This document shows positions 6,264 through 6,398 of a stretch of 6,398 bases of DNA, piece after piece. The translations under genes were made by a program, and so were the position numbers. The first letter of the stretch is position 1. Each line of letters starts with the position of its first letter. The DNA lies in contig WTJR01000125.1 of the NCBI GenBank assembly GCA_011524755.1, forward strand, positions 1-6,398, written 5' to 3'. The notes beneath the pieces were generated by a model that ran no database searches, was not told the DNA's origin, and saw nothing but the letters and a program-made list of their open reading frames with translations. Source of the DNA: Halieaceae bacterium (lineage in GTDB: Bacteria > Pseudomonadota > Gammaproteobacteria > Pseudomonadales > Halieaceae).

Positions 6264-6398
6264 TTAATAACTGAGACCCCACCCGTACGGGAACAGCGGA
6301 TTGGCCGTGTCATCGGGCACGTCCTCTAGCTGAGCTTCTACTTCAGCCATCGAAGAGGGCAGTTCAAACGGCAGTTTGCCTACTGGGTTGTGTTTGCC
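6264..6398 (-). CDS. Glycoside hydrolase family 3 enzyme, C-terminal end only (cut by window edge)
   Basis: On the minus strand an open frame runs from the right edge to a TAA at 6266-6264, giving the last 44 residues of a protein. They include GKLPFELP followed by a stretch ending in NPLFPYGWGLSY directly before the stop. These are the typical closing motifs of family 3 glycoside hydrolases (beta-glucosidase, beta-xylosidase or exo-glucan hydrolase types), where Gly-Lys-Leu-Pro/Ser-Phe leads to the (D/N)PL(F/Y)P(F/Y)GxGLSY end. The catalytic domains, any signal peptide and the start all lie outside the window, so substrate and location cannot be judged. The gene converges on the exporter operon and shares its terminator; nothing ties the two functionally. 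Confidence 0.82.
   Translation of the reverse strand, partial: GKHNPVGKLPFELPSSMAEVEAQLEDVPDDTANPLFPYGWGLSY

Overview
The window looks like chromosomal DNA from a Gram-negative bacterium of moderately high GC, most likely a marine gammaproteobacterium. This is inferred from the protein content (an acyl-CoA carboxylase pair, an ABC exporter fused to a periplasmic M1-type peptidase, a GH3 beta-glucosidase type enzyme), from the acidic, cysteine-free exported domain and from the codon style. The sequence does not prove any species. I see no insertion sequence, phage gene, CRISPR array or RNA gene.

Layout: (1) Positions 3-1166 hold the C-terminal part of a biotin-dependent acyl-CoA carboxylase carboxyltransferase, cut by the left edge. 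It is followed after 17 bases by a 71-residue stand-alone biotinyl carrier domain (1184-1399). The two form the end of an operon that carboxylates an acyl-CoA. (2) Positions 1400-1589 are non-coding. They hold a run of TGACG direct repeats, two of the steps being 11 bases, an imperfect 32-base palindrome and a possible sigma-70 promoter, all placed as a control region for the next operon. (3) Positions 1590-2477 encode an ABC ATPase. After 14 bases, 2492-6088 encode a 1198-residue protein made of a duplicated ABC-2 type membrane domain (about 13 membrane segments) fused to a periplasmic zinc metallopeptidase of the M1/gluzincin type. The two genes form a self-contained exporter-peptidase operon with both permease halves on one chain. 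(4) Positions 6089-6263 are non-coding and contain a strong, symmetrical terminator. (5) Positions 6264-6398 on the minus strand are the last 44 codons of a glycoside hydrolase family 3 enzyme, cut by the right edge and convergent with the transporter operon.

The most interesting item is the exporter-peptidase operon. ATP hydrolysis by the ATPase would drive movements of a permease whose last membrane segment carries a large zinc peptidase on the outer face of the inner membrane. The architecture recurs in database annotations as permease/M1 aminopeptidase, but I know of no established substrate. Its zinc motif (HEYGH, then Glu after 19 intervening residues) and its substitute for the GAMEN motif differ from classical M1 enzymes.
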